From the NCBI GenBank assembly GCA_021405325.1, contig QWII01000021.1, positions 1 through 64,000 of the forward strand: a stretch of 64,000 nucleotides of DNA, read 5' to 3'. Source of the stretch: Caldilinea sp. CFX5. GTDB lineage: Bacteria > Chloroflexota > Anaerolineae > Caldilineales > Caldilineaceae. Below are positions 33,153 to 40,855 of this stretch, piece after piece. How positions within the stretch are numbered: the first letter of the stretch is position 1; each line of letters begins with the position of its first letter. The notes beneath the pieces were generated by a model. It did no database searches. It saw only the letters and a list, made by a program, of their open reading frames with translations, and was not told the DNA's origin. The translations under genes and the position numbers were made by a program.

Positions 33153-33532
33153 GAGCGGATTTAGCGTCTATGCAGATGAAGGTTTTTGATTAAAGACACG
33201 CGGTGACTGTCCGGGTCTAGGCGGCGGCAACCCTTCCTGGAAGAGGCAACGTGCGTCTAGTCATCCAGAACTGTTTCCGCCGCTTCCAGGAAGTAGCCAT
33301 GCACCATTGTGCGCCGCAGCCAATGAAACCAACAGGGATTTCGCAGATTATACAGATTAATTTGCAATATAAATCTTTGAAATCTGCGAAATCCCTGTTG
33401 GTTTCAGGGCAGGGTGGCCCCAACCGCAATCGTTACGAAGCGCAAACCAAAAATCTGCATAATCGTTCGGCTGAGCTCACGACGAAGTCTGCGTAAGCTT
33501 TGATTTTTGGATAAGGAAATTGGTCGAGAACT
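33153..33532. other. 380-bp gene-free interval with two inverted repeats
   Basis: No gene supported. A perfect 25-bp inverted repeat lies at 33325-33349/33381-33405 (GAAACCAACAGGGATTTCGC...) with a 31-base loop. Before it a weaker pair CTTCCTGGAAG (33229) and CTTCCAGGAAG (33284) can fold. Nothing else recognisable. Confidence 0.7.
33325..33405. repeat. Perfect 25-bp inverted repeat
   Basis: Arms 33325-33349 and 33381-33405 match exactly; loop 31 bases, AT-rich. Part of the gap between the DinB-like and PaiB-like genes. Confidence 0.9.
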
Positions 33533-34147
33533 ATGTATATTCCCAATGCCAACCGTGTTGACGATCAGGGCCAGTTGGTGGCCTTTATGCAGGCGCACAG
33601 CTTTGCGACCGTGGTGAGCCTGGTACAGGGCGAACTCTTTGCCACCCATCTGCCGCTGGTGATTGTGGCGGAGGGGGAGCAGATCCGACTGCGCGGCCAT
33701 CTGGCGAAGGCGAACCCGCACTGGCAGGACTGGGCGACGCAAGAGGTGCTGGTCATCTTTCAGGGGCCGCACGCCTATATCTCGCCCAGTCACTATGAAA
33801 AGTGGGAGAGCGTACCGACCTGGAACTATATTGCCGTTCACGCCTATGGTTCGGTGCAGTTGGTGCAGGAGGAAGCCGGGCTGTTGGCGACGTTAAGTCA
33901 ACTGATTGCCGCCACCGAACCAGGCTATCAAGCCCAGTGGGAGAGTCTGCCCGACAAATTTCGGGCGGGGATGCTCAACGGCATTGTCGCCTTCGAGATC
34001 ACCGTCACCCGGTTGGAAGGCAAGTTCAAATTAAGCCAGAATCGTCCCGCCGGCGACCAGCAACGAGTGGCGGCGGCGTTGGTCAGCGCCACCAATACGG
34101 CTATTGCCGCAACTGGTCACTATATGCAGGAGCGACTGAACGTATGA
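33533..34147 (+). CDS. PaiB-like FMN-binding negative regulator
   Basis: A 204-residue split-barrel flavin protein of the PaiB family. It begins MYIPNANRVDDQGQLVAFMQAHSFATVVS and shows FATHLPLV, RGHLAKANPHWQDW and YISPSHYEKWESVPTWNYIAVHAYG, which are family hallmarks. In Bacillus PaiB acts with PaiA, a GNAT polyamine acetyltransferase, to repress sporulation and protease genes. Here too a GNAT gene follows, overlapping by ATGA. The ribosome site is weak. The regulatory role in this organism is inferred from the family only. Confidence 0.9.
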   Translation: MYIPNANRVDDQGQLVAFMQAHSFATVVSLVQGELFATHLPLVIVAEGEQIRLRGHLAKANPHWQDWATQEVLVIFQGPHAYISPSHYEKWESVPTWNYIAVHAYGSVQLVQEEAGLLATLSQLIAATEPGYQAQWESLPDKFRAGMLNGIVAFEITVTRLEGKFKLSQNRPAGDQQRVAAALVSATNTAIAATGHYMQERLNV

Positions 34148-34662
34148 TCGCAATCCGTGCGGCAACGGAGCAGGATCTACCGGCGATCCTGACGATTTAC
34201 AACGACGCCATTCTGACCACGACGGCGGTCTATGATTACGATCCCCACACGCTGGCCATGCGGCAGACGTGGTATGAAGCCAAAGTCGCAGCGGGCTTGC
34301 CGGTCTTTGTGGCCGATGACGCCGGGGCGGTGGTCGGGTTTAGCGCGCTTGGCCCCTTCCGCGCCTGGGCAGCCTACAAGTACACAGTGGAAAATTCGAT
34401 TTATGTGGCGGCCGCGCGGCGCGGCCAGGGCATTGGCAAATTGCTCCTGCCGCCGCTGATCGAGGCCGCCCGCCGTATGGAAATGCACGCCATCATCGCC
34501 GGCATCGACGCTACCAACGTCGCCAGCTACCGGCTCCATCAAAACTTCGGTTTTGTCGAGGTGGCCCATTTTCGCGAAGTCGGCTACAAGTTTGGGCGCT
34601 GGCTGGATCTCAAGTTTTTGGAACTACTGTTGGAGACGCCCCACAGACCGCAGGAAGGGTAA
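34144..34662 (+). CDS. GNAT acetyltransferase, phosphinothricin-acetyltransferase-like
   Basis: A 172-residue cytoplasmic acetyltransferase. The start MIAIRAATEQDLPAILTIYNDAI, the middle FRAWAAYKYTVENSIYVAAARRGQGIGKLLL (acetyl-CoA loop RRGQGIGK) and the end DATNVASYRLHQNFGFVEVAHFREVGYKFGRWLDL match the PAT/YncA group, which acetylate methionine sulfoximine/sulfone or phosphinothricin-like amino acids. It starts within the stop of the PaiB-like gene, so the pair is translationally coupled, recalling the paiAB arrangement. Confidence 0.9.
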   Translation: MIAIRAATEQDLPAILTIYNDAILTTTAVYDYDPHTLAMRQTWYEAKVAAGLPVFVADDAGAVVGFSALGPFRAWAAYKYTVENSIYVAAARRGQGIGKLLLPPLIEAARRMEMHAIIAGIDATNVASYRLHQNFGFVEVAHFREVGYKFGRWLDLKFLELLLETPHRPQEG

Positions 34663-34670
34663 CACAAAGA

Positions 34671-34816
34671 CACTACAGCGGATGAAGACGGGAACGGATG
34701 TCTTTTTTGCTGGTGAACGGTAATAACGCCGATCTCTATCTCAACAAAGTCATTGTCTTAATCGGTTTCCGTTCTCTAGCCGCTTCATCCGTTCCCGCCA
34801 TCATCCGTTGTAGTGT
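34671..34816. repeat. Imperfect ~30-bp inverted repeat with long loop
   Basis: Arms 34671-34700 and 34786-34816 share ACTACAxCGGATGA and GCGGGAACGGATG-like blocks in opposite orientation; the loop is about 85 bases. It occupies the gap before the RidA-like gene. Confidence 0.75.
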
Positions 34817-34844
34817 TGGGGTATGCCAGGTGAAGGAGAATAAT

Positions 34845-35237
34845 ATGAGCAAACGACAAAACATTTCATCGGGCGCGCAGTGGGAAGAGATTGTCGGCTA
34901 CTCACGCGCGGTGCGGATTGGCAATATTGTGGAAGTAGCCGGGACAACCGCCGTTGACGAGAACGGGCAGGTGGTTGGCGGTGATGACCCGGCGGCGCAG
35001 ACGCGCTTCATTCTACAAAAGATCGAAAAAGCGCTGCACAAAGCCGGCGCGACGCTGGAAGATGTGATCCGCACCCGCGTCTTTGTCACCGACATCAGTC
35101 GTTGGGAGGCGATTGGTCGCGCCCACGGTGAATTTTTCCACACCATCAAACCGGCCGCCAGCATGATCGAGATTAAGGCGTTGATCAGCCCGGAATTGTT
35201 GGTGGAGATTGAAGTGACGGCGGTGATTGGCGAGTAA
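34845..35237 (+). CDS. RidA/YjgF-family protein
   Basis: A 130-residue protein, the usual length for RidA. It shows VGYSRAVRIGNIVEVAGTTAVDENGQ, QTRFILQKIEKALHKAGATLEDVIRTRVFVTDI and the C-terminal PELLVEIEVTAVI. RidA trimers hydrolyse reactive enamine/imine intermediates formed by PLP enzymes. The active-site Arg of true RidA is seen in the IRTRVFVTD segment, but the C-terminal IEVTAVI with Glu is closer to the wider family, so the substrate may differ. AAGGAG precedes the ATG at 34845. Confidence 0.9.
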   Translation: MSKRQNISSGAQWEEIVGYSRAVRIGNIVEVAGTTAVDENGQVVGGDDPAAQTRFILQKIEKALHKAGATLEDVIRTRVFVTDISRWEAIGRAHGEFFHTIKPAASMIEIKALISPELLVEIEVTAVIGE

Positions 35238-35250
35238 GAGGAGAGATTGA

Positions 35251-35290
35251 GAGATTGAGAGATTATGAACAAACCTAATCTCTCAATCTC
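35251..35290. repeat. Inverted repeat, GAGATTG family
   Basis: Perfect 15-bp arms GAGATTGAGAGATTA (35251-35265) and its complement (35276-35290), loop 10 bases, between the RidA-like and flavin-protein genes. Confidence 0.85.
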
Positions 35291-35310
35291 CTACACAAAT
35301 AGGACAAGCT

Positions 35311-35961
35311 ATGAGCGATTTTACCCAGACTGACAAAAACCGCGTTCGCCGGCTGCCGGCCCGTGGCGCGTATGATAAGGCGACGATCTACCCGATTGTC
35401 GATGCTGCCTTGCTCTGCCATGTCGGCATGATCCACGAGGGTGAACCAGTGGTGATCCCGACCCTTCATGCCCGGCGTGAAGATGAGATTTTGCTACATG
35501 GGGCCACTACCAGTCGCCTGCTGCAATATGCCATGGCCGGCCACCCCCTTTGCGTCACCGTGACGCTGATGGATGGGCTGGTGCTGGCGCGTTCGGTTTT
35601 CAATCACTCGATCAACTACCGCTCGGCGGTACTCTTTGGTCGCGCCCGCCTGGTGCAGGATGAAGACAAAATGGAGTACCTGACGTACTTCACTGAAAAG
35701 CTGATCCCTGGGCGCTGGAACGATGTACGTCCACCCACGCCGGCAGAGTTCAAAGCAACGGCTATCGTTGCCATGTCTATTGAGAGCGCCTCGGCCAAGA
35801 TCCGCACCGGCCCGCCCAAAGATGAGGCGGAAGATTACGCCCTGCCGGTCTGGGCTGGGGTGTTGCCGATCCAGCAACACTTTGGTGCGTTGGAGGCCGA
35901 CCCCAAATTGACCGAAGGCATTCCTGTTCCAGCCTACCTACAAGAATACAGCAAAGGATAG
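35311..35961 (+). CDS. Pyridoxamine-phosphate-oxidase-like flavin-binding protein
   Basis: A 216-residue split-barrel protein of the PNPOx/NimA-like group. It shows RRLPARGAYDKATIYPIVDAALLCHVG, PVVIPTLHARREDEILLHGA, CVTVTLMDGLVLARSVFNHSINYRSAVLFG and a C-terminal LPVWAGVLPI, all typical of the cytoplasmic FMN/PLP-binding family often listed as 'flavin-nucleotide-binding protein'. Reaction unknown. AGGA precedes the ATG. Its neighbours (RidA, PaiB-like) also relate to PLP/flavin metabolism, which may be coincidence. Confidence 0.88.
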   Translation: MSDFTQTDKNRVRRLPARGAYDKATIYPIVDAALLCHVGMIHEGEPVVIPTLHARREDEILLHGATTSRLLQYAMAGHPLCVTVTLMDGLVLARSVFNHSINYRSAVLFGRARLVQDEDKMEYLTYFTEKLIPGRWNDVRPPTPAEFKATAIVAMSIESASAKIRTGPPKDEAEDYALPVWAGVLPIQQHFGALEADPKLTEGIPVPAYLQEYSKG

Positions 35962-35978
35962 CTGTAACTCCTAAGCCT

Positions 35979-36035
35979 GCTCGTAGCCGGTCCGTGACCG
36001 GCGCCCCAAACGCCGGTCACGGACCGGCTACGAGC
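35979..36035. repeat. Perfect 25-bp inverted repeat, TAGCCGGTCCGTGACCGGC family
   Basis: Arms 35979-36003 and 36011-36035 pair perfectly with a 7-base loop. Twenty bases of the arm are identical to the hairpin at 22521-22591, 13 kb away. Confidence 0.92.
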
Positions 36036-36065
36036 GACCGATAGCTACCTTTAAACTGAATGCTT

Positions 36066-36134
36066 AACCACGAAGACGCAAAGAACACGAAGATTTTCAA
36101 TGTAGACCTTCATGCTATTCGTGCCTTCATGGTT
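36066..36134. repeat. Imperfect inverted repeat, AACCACGAAGACGCAAAG family
   Basis: AACCACGAAG (36066) faces CTTCATGGTT (ending 36134) with further partial pairing inside. It abuts the stop of the minus-strand dehydrogenase and resembles the repeat at 20660-20727. Confidence 0.65.
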
Positions 36135-37120
36135 TATCTTTGCATTCGCCCCGGCCAGGCTTCCGGGTTGAGCAGATCGGGTGGACGTTCGCCGCGCAGG
36201 ACATGTAGCACCTGTTCCACCAACATCTGGCCGGTGCGGATGCTGCCCTGGACCGTGTTGCCGGCGCTGTGCGGCGTCACGATGACGTTTTCCATCTTGA
36301 GCAGCGGGTTGTCAGGGTGAGGTGGTTCGGGGTCAAAGACATCCAACCCGGCGCCGGCGAGGTGGCCTTCCTGCAATGCCGCAATCAACGCGGCTTCATC
36401 CAACACCGGGCCGCGACTGGCGTTGATCACATAGCTGCCCCGTTTGAGCAAGTGTAATTCGCGTGTGCTGATCAGATGATGGGTCTCCGGTGTCAAGGGC
36501 GTGTGCAGGGTCAGAAAGTCAGCTTGGGTCAGCAATGTATCCAGGTCGCCGACCAGTTCCACATAGGCCGGCGCCGGCGAGCCGACCGGCAAATAGGGAT
36601 CAAAGACCACCACCCGCATTCGTAACCCCAGCCCACAAATCTCCGCCACCCGTTTCCCAATGCGCCCAAAGCCGACAATGCCCAGCGTCAAGTCCCGCAC
36701 CTCGACGCCGCGTAGCGTGCCACGGGTATAGGGGCGGTTGTTGCGTAGATACAGATCGCCCTTGACAATCCACTTGGCCGCCGCCAGCAGCAGCGCGACG
36801 GTGTGTTCCGCTGTCGGCTCGGTGGGGCCGTCGGGCGTGTTGGTGGCGAGGATGCCGCGCGCCGTCGCCGCCGGCACATCGACATCGTTGTAACCGATGC
36901 CGTGGCGAGCGACTAGTTTCAACTGCGGGCCAGCGTGATCGAGAAAGGCGCCGTTAACCTTGCTGGCGCCGATGATAGCAATATCGACACCGGACAACGT
37001 TGCTTTTGTGCCGCCGGTAATGACCTCAGCAACTTCCGCAAGGCGTGCGACGACAGAAGGATGGAGTTCGACTTCGGTCCAAACTTTGGGTTTGCCGGTT
37101 GGCGTGGTGGTTGTTGGCAT
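36134..37120 (-). CDS. D-2-hydroxyacid dehydrogenase (phosphoglycerate-dehydrogenase-like)
   Basis: A 328-residue cytoplasmic NAD-dependent oxidoreductase. The dinucleotide fold carries GIVGFGRIGKRVAEI near residue 150; the catalytic set is Arg in NASRGPVLDEAAL, Glu in DVFDPEPP and His in VTPHSAGNT. There is no C-terminal ACT domain, so it is a short form unlike regulated SerA, and could act on glycerate, phosphoglycerate or another 2-hydroxyacid. The ATG at 37120 follows AAGGAAA. It is divergent from the ADP-ribosylglycohydrolase gene with a spacer of about 100 bases. Confidence 0.9.
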   Translation of the reverse strand: MPTTTTPTGKPKVWTEVELHPSVVARLAEVAEVITGGTKATLSGVDIAIIGASKVNGAFLDHAGPQLKLVARHGIGYNDVDVPAATARGILATNTPDGPTEPTAEHTVALLLAAAKWIVKGDLYLRNNRPYTRGTLRGVEVRDLTLGIVGFGRIGKRVAEICGLGLRMRVVVFDPYLPVGSPAPAYVELVGDLDTLLTQADFLTLHTPLTPETHHLISTRELHLLKRGSYVINASRGPVLDEAALIAALQEGHLAGAGLDVFDPEPPHPDNPLLKMENVIVTPHSAGNTVQGSIRTGQMLVEQVLHVLRGERPPDLLNPEAWPGRMQR

Positions 37121-37223
37121 GGATGATATTTTCCTTGTTTGAATTGAATGAAAATCTTGGTTACAATGGAGCTTATCACGAAGCGCCTTGCAATTCAAAT
37201 CGATGCAAAGAAGGAGCCTGCCC

Positions 37224-38228
37224 ATGACCCTACTCGATAAAAGCTATGGCTGCCTCCTGGGTGGTCTCATCGGTGACGCGATGGGAACGCCCACGGAGAA
37301 CAAAGAACCCACCGAGATCGAAGCGCGCTTTGGCTGGGTGGAGGACTTTAGCGAAGATGGCACCGATGATTCGATCCTCAAACATCTGCTCTGTGAAGCG
37401 TTGATCGCCACCGATGGCTACGCTACTGCCGACGAGTGGGCCGCAGCCTGGTTACGCAACCGCCATGAGATTACTGGCCCCAAACAGAACCGCTTCTTTG
37501 TCTCGGTCAAACAGACCTTTCTCAAATTGAGTGTGGGGTATCTGCCTCGCATGGTCAGCAGCGGCAACCTGCCTAGTTCCAGCTCGGCCATGAGCATTGC
37601 GCCGGTGGGCATTGTCAACGCCGGTCACCCGCGCGCTGCGGCCGCCCAAGCCCAGGAGTTAGGCAGCTTGATTCATACCGGGGATGTCGCTTTCTGTCAG
37701 GATGGCGCGGCGGCTGTGGCCGCCGCGGTCGCCGCCGCGTTTGCTCCTGATGCCACTATCGAAACGGTGCTGCTCGCCGCCACCCGTTATCTCAAGCCGA
37801 CCAGTGGCGCTGAGGTGCGCGATCTCATTCACAATGCTATTGACCTGGCCCGCCGTGTGGGTGACTATAAGACCTTTCGCGAACACTATCATGCCGCCTT
37901 TCGTCGCCCTATAGCTTGTGACACGCGGGAAACCGTGCCGGCTGTCTTTGGGTTATGCTACTTGGCTAAAGGCAAACCGGTCGATGCTATCATCTACGGC
38001 GCCAACTTTGGCCGTGATACCGATACGATTGCCACAATGGCCGGCGCAATTTGTGGCGCCCTGACCGGCGCCACCAGTGGTTTACCCAAGAATTGGATTG
38101 GTCGCGCCGAAAGTTATTCTGCCCGCAAACAACACGAACTCGCCGCAGCTTTAGTCAATGTCGCCAAACGCAAAGCCCAAACCGAACGGGCTGCCTGGCA
38201 AACGATGGCAATAGCGCCCAATGAATAG
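37224..38228 (+). CDS. ADP-ribosylglycohydrolase-family protein
   Basis: A 334-residue cytoplasmic hydrolase of the ADP-ribosylglycohydrolase (DraG/ARH) superfamily. The first acidic motif is YGCLLGGLIGDAMGTPTE plus DGTDDSIL (residues about 45-55, where the family often has TDDT), and the dimetal site is completed by GRDTDTIATMAGAICGALTG near residue 268. It would remove ADP-ribose from proteins or small molecules; some relatives have moved to nucleoside or sugar substrates. AAGGAG precedes the ATG. It may share a unit with the enolase-superfamily gene 56 bases downstream. Confidence 0.9.
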   Translation: MTLLDKSYGCLLGGLIGDAMGTPTENKEPTEIEARFGWVEDFSEDGTDDSILKHLLCEALIATDGYATADEWAAAWLRNRHEITGPKQNRFFVSVKQTFLKLSVGYLPRMVSSGNLPSSSSAMSIAPVGIVNAGHPRAAAAQAQELGSLIHTGDVAFCQDGAAAVAAAVAAAFAPDATIETVLLAATRYLKPTSGAEVRDLIHNAIDLARRVGDYKTFREHYHAAFRRPIACDTRETVPAVFGLCYLAKGKPVDAIIYGANFGRDTDTIATMAGAICGALTGATSGLPKNWIGRAESYSARKQHELAAALVNVAKRKAQTERAAWQTMAIAPNE

Positions 38229-38284
38229 GAATACTTGTAAACGGTTCACGCAACACGAATCACGCAATCAGAAAAGAGGATGCC

Positions 38285-39448
38285 ATGAAAATCACTGATG
38301 TCAAAGCCTATGTCGTTGACCCGCCGCTTCCCGCCTATGGCAGCAGCAAAGATCGTGAATGGACCTTTGTCCAGATCGACACCGACGAAGGCATCACCGG
38401 CTGGGGCGAGGCGACCAACTATCCCGGCGGCGGTTCATTTCTGAGCGCACAGGCGGTGTTGCTGCAAAAGGAGGTGCTGGTGGGCGAAGACCCGGCGGAT
38501 ATTGAGCGCATCTGGCACAAGCTCTACCGGCGCTACACCTATCTCGGCGCGCGCGGGTTGCCGACGACGGCAATTAGCGGGATCGATATTGCGCTATGGG
38601 ACATCAAAGGCAAAGCGCTGGGCAAGCCGATCTATGACCTACTGGGGGGCAAGTTCCGCGACAGCATTCGGCTCTATGCCAACGGTTGGTTTGGTGGCTG
38701 CTCAACGCCGGAGCAATATGTGGCGGCAGCCAAAGCGGTGATCGCCAGCGGTCATGATGCGATCAAACTCGACCCGTTTCTGGAAATGATCCCCTATCAC
38801 ACCGGCTATGTCACCGGGCAGATCTCGGCGGCGGGCGAAGAGTTGGGCTGTAACATTGTCGCTGCCTTGCGGGAAGCGCTTGGCCCCAAGGTGGAAATTT
38901 TGATCGACGCCCACGGTCACTACAACGTGCCGACGGCGGTGCGACTGGCCAACCGTCTCTATGCCGAGGCCAAGATCGACTGGTTTGAAGAACCGGTGCC
39001 ACCCGAAGGGTACGACGCGCTGCGCGCCGTGCGCGAGCAGGTGCAATGTTCGATTTGTGTGGGCGAACGGCTCTTTACGCGCTGGGATTTCTTACCAATT
39101 TTCCAACAGCGGTTGGCCGACTATATCATGCCCGATGTGGTCTGGACGGGCGGGATTAGTGAACTCAAGAAGATTGCAACAATGGCCGAAGCCTATTTTG
39201 TACCGATCAGCCCCCATAATGCCATGGGGCCACTCCAGGTGGTCGCCGGCGCCCATGTCATGATGACCGTGCCGAACTTCTACCGGCTGGAACACAGCAC
39301 CGCGGCTATTCCGGCCTACAATCTTATGTTGATGGAACCCATTTCCTTCCAAGGGAATGAAGTGCGTGTCAGCGGCAGGCCGGGTCTGGGCGTCGAGTTA
39401 AATCTGGCGATGATCCAAGCCCATTTGCATCCCAATTCACCGCGCTGA
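38285..39448 (+). CDS. Enolase-superfamily sugar-acid dehydratase (mandelate racemase/galactonate dehydratase type)
   Basis: A 387-residue enzyme with the N-terminal capping domain and a C-terminal barrel. The catalytic pattern includes KLDPF, the metal ligands Asp in LIDAHGHYN, Glu in WFEEPVPPE and Glu in CVGERLFTRW, and a base His in ISPHNAMGPLQ. The DAHGH and SPHN motifs point to the D-galactonate dehydratase/mandelate racemase branch, which dehydrates aldonic acids. AGAGGA precedes the ATG. Its position suggests sugar-acid catabolism with the nearby 2-hydroxyacid dehydrogenase; the exact acid is not readable. Confidence 0.9.
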   Translation: MKITDVKAYVVDPPLPAYGSSKDREWTFVQIDTDEGITGWGEATNYPGGGSFLSAQAVLLQKEVLVGEDPADIERIWHKLYRRYTYLGARGLPTTAISGIDIALWDIKGKALGKPIYDLLGGKFRDSIRLYANGWFGGCSTPEQYVAAAKAVIASGHDAIKLDPFLEMIPYHTGYVTGQISAAGEELGCNIVAALREALGPKVEILIDAHGHYNVPTAVRLANRLYAEAKIDWFEEPVPPEGYDALRAVREQVQCSICVGERLFTRWDFLPIFQQRLADYIMPDVVWTGGISELKKIATMAEAYFVPISPHNAMGPLQVVAGAHVMMTVPNFYRLEHSTAAIPAYNLMLMEPISFQGNEVRVSGRPGLGVELNLAMIQAHLHPNSPR

Positions 39449-39508
39449 CAAAAAAGCAGACGCCTTATCGGGAAGCGTTCACCAAACAAACGGTTCATGC
39501 AACACGCA

Positions 39509-39796
39509 TTACATCAAAGGCAGCACAACTTCAGCGCGTTCACTATGGGTGGCAACCAGGGTCGAACCACATTGCGGGCAGGTGGGTTTGTCGGCCATCA
39601 TAAGCCAGGAGCTGCCGATCTCTTCATCGGTAACGAGCCAGACATTGGCAAACGAAGAAGCGGCGTGGGCGGAAATTTCATCAGCCAGGCAAGCGCTGTT
39701 GGGACAAAAATAGCTCTTGGTAACCGATCTAGAACGACCGAGCAGGGCAGCTTTTTCACCAACAACGGCGGCTTTGGTATGAGTGCTGGCTAACAT
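39509..39796 (-). CDS. Small zinc-ribbon protein of unknown function
   Basis: A 95-residue protein with two cysteine pairs, CPNSAC at about residue 31 and CPQCG at about residue 73, spaced to form a zinc ribbon around a middle segment SFANVWLVTDEEIGSSWLMMAD. AAGGAG lies six bases before the ATG. It is convergent with the dehydratase gene. No specific family recognised. Confidence 0.75.
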   Translation of the reverse strand: MLASTHTKAAVVGEKAALLGRSRSVTKSYFCPNSACLADEISAHAASSFANVWLVTDEEIGSSWLMMADKPTCPQCGSTLVATHSERAEVVLPLM

Positions 39797-40141
39797 AAAG
39801 ACTCCTTCATGGACTGTTTGTTGTTTACAGTTGCTTGTTGTTTAAACTTAGTTGTTGAAAGTCAGGCAATAATGCTGTTGTTGAGCGTAACACAAACCGA
39901 AGATACGCCAATATGAACGGATATAGGCGGCGGATATGTTCCTCACGTATGTCTCAGCTTACCATGAAAATGAATTAATGAGTTATACAAGATCCTTACA
40001 ACGCTGCTTGATGTAGGGTGAAGCGCCGAGGATGAAGCCGCGTTTTACGCCTATTCCTTGGCGGACTTTACGACCTTTGGCTATGAACGGTTTGCGGCGG
40101 GGCTGCCGGCAACAGCGTCTAATGCCCTAAGGCTATAACCG
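39797..40141. other. 345-bp interval with a possible gene remnant
   Basis: The first two thirds hold nothing recognisable, apart from a T/G-rich TTGTTGTTTA stretch. The last 120 bases read as coding-like sequence (see the separate remnant entry). Confidence 0.6.
40022..40138 (+). pseudogene. Possible 3' remnant of a lost gene
   Basis: After a stop at 40019-40021 the frame runs through 38 codons to TAA at 40136-40138, reading SAEDEAAFYAYSLADFTTFG and YERFAAGLPATASNALRL. Codon choice resembles local genes but there is no start or ribosome site. It could be the tail of a gene deleted when the Nudix gene was placed here. Identity unknown; chance cannot be excluded. Confidence 0.3.
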
Positions 40142-40639
40142 ATGAGTTCAACGACCTGGCCACCCAAGATCGCGATCTGTGTAGGAACGGTAGTGTTACG
40201 CGAACAGAAAGTTTTGCTGATTCGTGAAGCAACAGGGCATGATCGCGGCGTCTGGGGTATTCCTTGGGGCTTTGTTGAAGGAAAGAGCACTGATGGGACG
40301 CTAGATACACCAGAAATGGCCGCAGTCCGCGAAACCCTAGAGGAAGCGAAGATACACACAAGAATTGTCGGTTTACTTGGGATACAAAACCATAGTTCGC
40401 GTACTGGTGATCCTCGCCTTTACATCATTTTTCTGGGTGAGCATATCAGTGGTGAGCCTGAGCCTGATGGTGTCGAGACGGATAGAGCAGCCTATCTCTC
40501 TTTGCATGAAATAAACGCATGGCAAGAACCGATTGACGACTTTGTGAAGTGGGTGGTTACCAGAGTTTTAACCGGAGAATTTACGGCGATTCCACCACAA
40601 GCCGTAAATCCCTATAGCCCCTTTCTTGGCTTCTTTTAA
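40142..40639 (+). CDS. Nudix hydrolase
   Basis: A 165-residue hydrolase of nucleoside-diphosphate-linked substrates. The Nudix helix is seen as TPEMAAVRETLEEAKI, with the catalytic RExxEE glutamates present, preceded by WGIPWGFVEGKSTDGTLD. Compared with the canonical box there is an insertion between the GG-like and E positions, with Asp replacing the first Glu. The start MSSTTWPPKIAICVGTVVLREQKVLLIREA is typical. The ribosome site is weak and base use is slightly more AT-rich than neighbours, compatible with transfer. Confidence 0.88.
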   Translation: MSSTTWPPKIAICVGTVVLREQKVLLIREATGHDRGVWGIPWGFVEGKSTDGTLDTPEMAAVRETLEEAKIHTRIVGLLGIQNHSSRTGDPRLYIIFLGEHISGEPEPDGVETDRAAYLSLHEINAWQEPIDDFVKWVVTRVLTGEFTAIPPQAVNPYSPFLGFF

Positions 40640-40720
40640 GTAACAAGCTCAACAACGAAGGTCGCCGCCAATACGAAAACGTTCTCATTCAACCTAACCT
40701 GGACAAGCCAGAACCAAAGA

Positions 40721-40787
40721 AGTTAACACAGATAAGAAAGAACACAGATATTTTACAGAATCAGTGTTTCTTCCTATCTGTGTATAC
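40721..40787. repeat. Imperfect inverted repeat, GTTAACACGGATAG family
   Basis: AGTTAACACAGATAAGAAAG (from 40721) faces CTTCCTATCTGTGTATAC (ending 40787). It is the third copy of the family seen at 4.0 and 5.6 kb. It lies between convergent genes. Confidence 0.7.
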
Positions 40788-40855
40788 AAAAATATGTATA
40801 CTAACATTTGTGTCTACTGTTTAAGCGTTTAACGCGCTAGATTCTGGAATTTAGA

